Part shown: piece by piece, positions 7,077 to 9,961 of the stretch
Layout: every line of letters begins with the position of its first letter
Position numbering within the stretch: position 1 is the stretch's first letter
Assembly (NCBI GenBank): GCA_029267795.1
Contig: JAJUHR010000042.1
Location: forward strand, 1 to 9,961
Reading direction: 5' to 3'
Length of the DNA stretch: 9,961 nt
Origin: Planctomycetota bacterium
GTDB lineage: Bacteria > Planctomycetota > Phycisphaerae > Phycisphaerales > Phycisphaeraceae
Translations under genes and position numbers: made by a program
Notes under the pieces: model-generated
Seen by the model: the letters and a program-made list of their open reading frames with translations, nothing else
Told to the model about the DNA's origin: nothing
The model's database searches: none

Positions 7077-7168
7077 AGGGATGGACCCCGATGGATCAAA
7101 AGTTTCACACCCCTTCTCAACGGCGACCGGAGTTTGAAAATCGGCTTTTTTAAGTAGGCGGAGGCACA

Positions 7169-7978
7169 ATGGGCACGATCCAGGAGCTCCTCGACAGGCT
7201 TTGGAAAGACTACGCCGCTAAGAACCCCCAGGCCGGGGCCATCCACAAGCTCTTGCGCGACCGCGGCGAAACCGTCGTCAACGACCACATCGCCCTCCGC
7301 ACCTACGACGACCCCCGCATTGACATCGACGTGCTCGCCAGGGCCTTCGCCGAACGCGGCTACCAGCCCAAGGACGAATACACCTTCCCCGACAAGAAGC
7401 TCTACGCCAGGCACTACGAAGCCCCCGGCACGCCCGCCGGCCAGCCGCTGCCCAAGGTCTTCATCAGCCAGCTGCAGTTGGAACACTTCTCCGAACCGTT
7501 CCGCAACACCGTCGCCTCCCTCGTGGACCAAGTCCCCGCCTCCCTCACGCAGCGCTGGGACTTCGTCGTCTCAGGCCGGCCCTGGCGCGTCTCCTACAGC
7601 CAGTACGAGTCCCTCCTGGTCGAGAGCGAGTACGCCGCCTGGCTCGCCGCCTGGGGCTTCTGCGCCAACCACTTCACCGTCGACGTCGGCCAGCTCAAGA
7701 CCTTCCGCAGCCTCGCCGAATTCAACGGCTTCATCGAGGCCAACGGCTTCAAGCTCAACGCCAGCGGCGGCAAGATCAAGGGCTCCTCACGCGACTTCCT
7801 CGAACAGTCCTCCACCCTCGCCGCCGAGGCCACCGTGGATTTCACCGACGGCCCCCGCTCCATCCCGTGCTGCTACTACGAGTTCGCCAAACGCTACCGC
7901 ACGCCCGACGGCCAGCTCTTCCAGGGCTTCGTCGCCAAGTCCGCCGACAAAATCTTCGAAAGCACCAACCGCCGCTAA
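7169..7978 (+). CDS. DUF1338 family protein, probable 2-oxo-acid dioxygenase/decarboxylase
   Basis: This 269-residue cytoplasmic protein belongs to the DUF1338 (HglS/YdcJ, vicinal-oxygen-chelate-like) family. The characterised relative, HglS of Pseudomonas putida, is an iron enzyme that turns 2-oxoadipate into 2-hydroxyglutarate in lysine breakdown. The likely metal ligands are visible: H40 in VNDHIALRT, H168 in CANHFTVD and E238 in YYEFAKRY. R44, four residues after H40, matches the substrate-binding arginine spacing I recall for HglS. The C-terminal FQGFVAKSADKIFEST is a family hallmark. The protein is the short form; HglS itself is well over 400 residues, so the substrate may differ. The ATG at 7169 follows GGAGG (7160-7164) with a 4-nt spacer. 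It has a 273-bp gap upstream and faces astB, so it is probably a single-gene transcript. Family assignment is strong; substrate is inferred. Confidence 0.82.
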   Translation: MGTIQELLDRLWKDYAAKNPQAGAIHKLLRDRGETVVNDHIALRTYDDPRIDIDVLARAFAERGYQPKDEYTFPDKKLYARHYEAPGTPAGQPLPKVFISQLQLEHFSEPFRNTVASLVDQVPASLTQRWDFVVSGRPWRVSYSQYESLLVESEYAAWLAAWGFCANHFTVDVGQLKTFRSLAEFNGFIEANGFKLNASGGKIKGSSRDFLEQSSTLAAEATVDFTDGPRSIPCCYYEFAKRYRTPDGQLFQGFVAKSADKIFESTNRR

Positions 7979-7994
7979 CGCCCTATGCGCAATC

Positions 7995-8040
7995 GCCGGG
8001 TGCCACACCGCACGCCGAGCCAAAGGCAAGGCTGCGGTGC
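7995..8040. repeat. GGGTGCCACAC palindromic repeat, copy 1
   Basis: The unit starts GCCGGGTGCCACAC. It can fold with outer stem CACCGCA (8006-8012) / TGCGGTG (8033-8039), inner stem GCC (8019-8021) / GGC (8030-8032) and loop AAAGGCAA, with six unpaired bases on the left side. It matches copy 2 at a fixed offset of 130 bp with 6 differences in the 40 bases from 8001. Confidence 0.7.
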
Positions 8041-8081
8041 GCATCAGAACCCATCAATGTCGTAGGGTTGGGTAGAGCGCT

Positions 8082-8113
8082 GGGTGCCTGGGGCTAAGCG
8101 AAGCGTGCCCCAG
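8082..8113. repeat. GGGTGCC-led palindrome with AAGCGAAGCG loop
   Basis: GGGTGCC (8082-8088) leads into a perfect 7-bp inverted repeat, CTGGGGC (8088-8094) / GCCCCAG (8107-8113), around the 12-nt loop TAAGCGAAGCGT. A partial arm of another type, GTAGGGTTGGGTAGAGCG (8062-8079), sits just upstream. Non-coding; it belongs to the same mosaic as the flanking repeats. Confidence 0.6.
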
Positions 8114-8124
8114 TCGTAGTCGTA

Positions 8125-8170
8125 GCCGGGTGCCACACAGCAGGCCGAGCCGAAGGCGAGGCTGCTGTGT
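8125..8170. repeat. GGGTGCCACAC palindromic repeat, copy 2
   Basis: This is the second copy of the unit at 7995. Its stem is CACAGCA (8136-8142) / TGCTGTG (8163-8169), with the same inner GCC/GGC stem and loop GAAGGCGA. Compared with copy 1, the C-to-A change in the left arm is matched by a G-to-T change in the right arm, which keeps the pairing. Confidence 0.7.
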
Positions 8171-8180
8171 CCATGGGTAG

Positions 8181-8210
8181 GTAGGGCGGGTCAAGCGCAG
8201 CGGACCCGCC
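8181..8210. repeat. GTAGGGCGGGT palindrome
   Basis: A perfect 8-bp inverted repeat, GGCGGGTC (8185-8192) / GACCCGCC (8203-8210), surrounds the loop AAGCGCAGCG and is led by GTAG. From memory, GTAGGGTGGGT...ACCCACC palindromes with such loops are widespread dispersed intergenic repeats in several phyla. This looks like a G+C-richer version. Confidence 0.6.
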
Positions 8211-8230
8211 AATAGCCGCCGGCCGCAACC

Positions 8231-8244
8231 CGCGGTTCTCCGCG
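8231..8244 (-). terminator. Small hairpin downstream of astB, weak terminator candidate
   Basis: CGCGG (8231-8235) and CCGCG (8240-8244) pair around a 4-nt loop, 34 bp past the astB stop on the - strand. It is compact and G+C-rich, but no T-run follows on that strand, so intrinsic termination is doubtful. It may only mark the edge of the repeat mosaic. Confidence 0.2.
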
Positions 8245-8277
8245 TCCGCCAACCAAGTAACTTAACGTTCGCGCCAC

Positions 8278-9642
8278 TCACCCCTCCCGCTGGAATGGAT
8301 AAAAATCCCCCAGCCCCAGAATCTCCGTCAGCTCCTCCAACGCCCCGCGCGATTCCTCCAACAGCTTCGGGTCAGCCAGATCATCCAGCCCCAACCGCTC
8401 CCGATACCACCGTCGCACCCAGCCGCTCAGTCGCTCGAACAACTCCTCGGTCAGGAACACCCCCCGGTGGGTGCGCTCCAGCTCCCACTCCGTCAGCACC
8501 ACCCGCAGCCGCAAGCACGCCGGCCCGCCCCCGTTCTGCATGCTCTGCCGCAGCTCCACGTAGTGCACCGCGTCGATCGGCGAACCCCCGCCCACCAACC
8601 GCTCCAGCACCCGCCGTGTCCGTTCCTGCTCGCGGCACTCCTGCGGGCACACCAGCGCCGTCTTCCCCTCAGGCAGCGACACCAACTGGCTATTGAATAG
8701 GTACGACCCCACCGCCTCCCCCACGCTTACCTCCTCCTCCTTCACCTCTACGCACCGCAGCTCGCCCCCCGTGGCCCGCGCGTACGCCCCGCGGATCGCC
8801 TCCACCGCCTTGGCCCCCTCCGCGAACGCCGCCCCGTGGTAGAACAGCACGTCCCGGTTCCCCACACAGATCACGTCGTTGTGGAACACCCCCACGTCAA
8901 TCGCCGCCGGATTCTGCTGCACGAACAGCGTCCGCGCCGGCTCCAGCCCGTGCAGACGCGCCACCGCCATCGACGCCTCCAGCGTCTGACGCGCAGGATA
9001 CCGCCCCGGCGTCCGCCCACCCTCGCCCATCGCCCGCCTCCCGTACACGAACACTTCCACCCCCGGCCCGCCATACTCCCGACACAACCGCGTGTGGTTC
9101 GCCGCCCCCTCGTCGCCCAACTGCCCAGCCGCCGGCAGAGACCCGTGATGCGCAAAACACACCTCATCAGCAAAAATCGCCTTTAGCGCCGCCGCCGTCC
9201 CCTCCCGCTCGATATGACGATGCAAATGGCTCGCCAGATTCGCCGGCGTCAGGTGCGTCCGGCCGTCCGCCGTGTCCGCCGCGGGCGAAACCGTCGCCGC
9301 GTTGGCCGCCCACATGCTCGACGCGCTGCACGCCGCCGCCAGCACCAGCGGCGCCTCACGCCGCGCCCGCCACAACACCTCCGCGTCGCTCCCCGCGAAA
9401 CCCAGCCGCCGCAGCAGCCTCACATCCGGCCGCTCCTGCGGGGGCAGCACCGCCTGCCGCACACCCAGGTCCGCCAACAACTTCATCTTCGCCAGGCCCT
9501 GCAGCGCCGCCTGCCGCGGGTTCGACACCGTCCCCCCGTGCTTCTCCGATGCCAAGTTCCCATACGCCAGACCTGCGTAATGATGCGTCGGCCCCACCAG
9601 GCCGTCGAAGTTCACCTCATAGGCCACAGCGTCACGCTTCAC
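8278..9642 (-). CDS. astB: N-succinylarginine dihydrolase AstB
   Basis: This 454-residue cytosolic enzyme hydrolyses N2-succinylarginine to N2-succinylornithine, CO2 and two ammonia, the second step of the AST pathway. It is recognisable from end to end: VNFDGLVGPTHHYAGLAYGN near the start, SNPRQAALQGLAKMK (40-54), SASSMWAANAATVSPAADT (106-124), RYPARQT (214-220), QQNPAAIDVGVFHNDV (242-257), PQECREQ (333-339), NGGGPACLRLRVVLTE (370-385) and the terminal FYPFQREG. The catalytic triad of this guanidine-modifying fold is present: E178 (GDEGAANH), H254 (FHND) and C376 (GPACLR). Length is close to E. coli AstB (447). The chosen GTG at 9642-9640 overlaps the astD stop by 4 nt and has GGGG a few bases upstream. 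An in-frame GTG five codons later (9627-9625) is also possible. Codon use favours G-ending codons, unlike the + strand genes. Confidence 0.95.
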   Translation of the reverse strand: MKRDAVAYEVNFDGLVGPTHHYAGLAYGNLASEKHGGTVSNPRQAALQGLAKMKLLADLGVRQAVLPPQERPDVRLLRRLGFAGSDAEVLWRARREAPLVLAAACSASSMWAANAATVSPAADTADGRTHLTPANLASHLHRHIEREGTAAALKAIFADEVCFAHHGSLPAAGQLGDEGAANHTRLCREYGGPGVEVFVYGRRAMGEGGRTPGRYPARQTLEASMAVARLHGLEPARTLFVQQNPAAIDVGVFHNDVICVGNRDVLFYHGAAFAEGAKAVEAIRGAYARATGGELRCVEVKEEEVSVGEAVGSYLFNSQLVSLPEGKTALVCPQECREQERTRRVLERLVGGGSPIDAVHYVELRQSMQNGGGPACLRLRVVLTEWELERTHRGVFLTEELFERLSGWVRRWYRERLGLDDLADPKLLEESRGALEELTEILGLGDFYPFQREG

Positions 9643-9961
9643 ACATCGATCCCCGGGCTGATTCTCTCGGGCATCCGCAGGGCCTCCACCTCGATCGACG
9701 CCACAGGATACGAGCAGTAATCCGCCGCAAAATACCCGCTCGGACGATGGTTCCCGCTCGCCCCAACCCCTCCAAACGGCAAACCGCCACTGGCCCCCGT
9801 CGTCGGCCGATTCCAGTTCACCACCCCCGCGCGAATCTTCCGATAAAACACCTCGTACAGCTCCGCCCGATCGCTCAGCAACCCCGCCACCAACCCGTAC
9901 CTCGTGCGGTTGGCCTCCGCGAGCGCCCCCTCGAAATCCCGCACCCGGATCAACTGCAACA
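9639..9961 (-). CDS. astD: Succinylglutamate-semialdehyde dehydrogenase AstD, C-terminal part
   Basis: This is the last 106 codons of an aldehyde dehydrogenase; the 5' part lies beyond the right edge. The visible part begins within LQLIRVRDFEGALAEANRTRYGL and contains IRAGVVNWNRPTTGA, PFGGVGASGNHRPSGYFAADYC and YPVASIEVE. This is the AstD version of the family's C-terminal bridging region and is very close in pattern to E. coli AstD. AstD oxidises N-succinylglutamate 5-semialdehyde with NAD to N-succinylglutamate, the fourth AST step. The catalytic cysteine and glutamate lie upstream of this segment, out of sight. The stop overlaps the astB start by 4 nt, so the two are translationally coupled. 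The TTG at 9959 is an internal leucine codon and not a start. Confidence 0.92.
   Translation of the reverse strand, partial: LQLIRVRDFEGALAEANRTRYGLVAGLLSDRAELYEVFYRKIRAGVVNWNRPTTGASGGLPFGGVGASGNHRPSGYFAADYCSYPVASIEVEALRMPERISPGIDV

Noticed and set aside
7141..7154. T-run (CTTTTTTAAG) as an intrinsic terminator of the pst-phoU operon
   Set aside because: No stable G+C-rich stem lies immediately before it; only 3-bp pairings are possible. It sits just before the ribosome-binding site of the next gene.
7995..8170. CRISPR-like array
   Set aside because: Only two imperfect, internally palindromic units 130 bp apart, with hairpin-containing sequence between them and no cas genes.

Overview
The window is high in G+C and carries chromosomal core metabolism: a phosphate-starvation (Pho) locus on the + strand and the end of an arginine-succinyltransferase (AST) pathway operon on the - strand. 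The two meet tail to tail around a small dioxygenase gene. The protein families are ordinary bacterial ones. The GTAGGG..GGGT and GGGTGCCAC intergenic palindromes and the style of PstS and AstB make me think of Planctomycetota (Phycisphaerae-like). That is an inference from memory; no marker gene in the window proves it.

Layout. Bases 2-106 are the last codons of a PhoB-type response regulator. It abuts phoR (107-1918, TTG start), a membrane sensor kinase with HAMP and PAS domains. After a 227-bp gap holding an A+T-rich patch and a four-repeat candidate PHO box come pstS (2146-3174), pstC (3298-4248), pstA (4245-5240), pstB (5237-6127) and phoU (6176-6895). The pstC/pstA and pstA/pstB junctions overlap by 4 nt, as expected for translational coupling. 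A 123-bp gap between pstS and pstC can fold and contains an extended -10-like sequence. The gap after phoU (6896-7168) holds a long hairpin and a palindrome with imperfect flanking arms. A DUF1338-family gene (7169-7978), probably a metal-dependent oxo-acid dioxygenase/decarboxylase, follows. The 299-bp convergent gap 7979-8277 is a mosaic of dispersed-type palindromes. Then, on the - strand, come astB (8278-9642) and, upstream of it, the 3' end of astD (9639-9961, running out of the window).

How it works together. PstS captures periplasmic phosphate and PstC, PstA and PstB import it. PhoR, signalled by the Pst transporter through PhoU, would phosphorylate the PhoB-like regulator. That regulator would in turn bind the PHO box in front of pstS. 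AstB and AstD perform the second and fourth steps of arginine breakdown to glutamate and succinate. The DUF1338 enzyme may also serve amino-acid catabolism, but it is not co-transcribed with them.

The + strand is C-rich through genes of both orientations, so + strand genes favour C-ending codons and astB favours G-ending ones. This is a replication-strand type of asymmetry. I found no convincing novel multi-gene system. The most interesting material is in the non-coding gaps.
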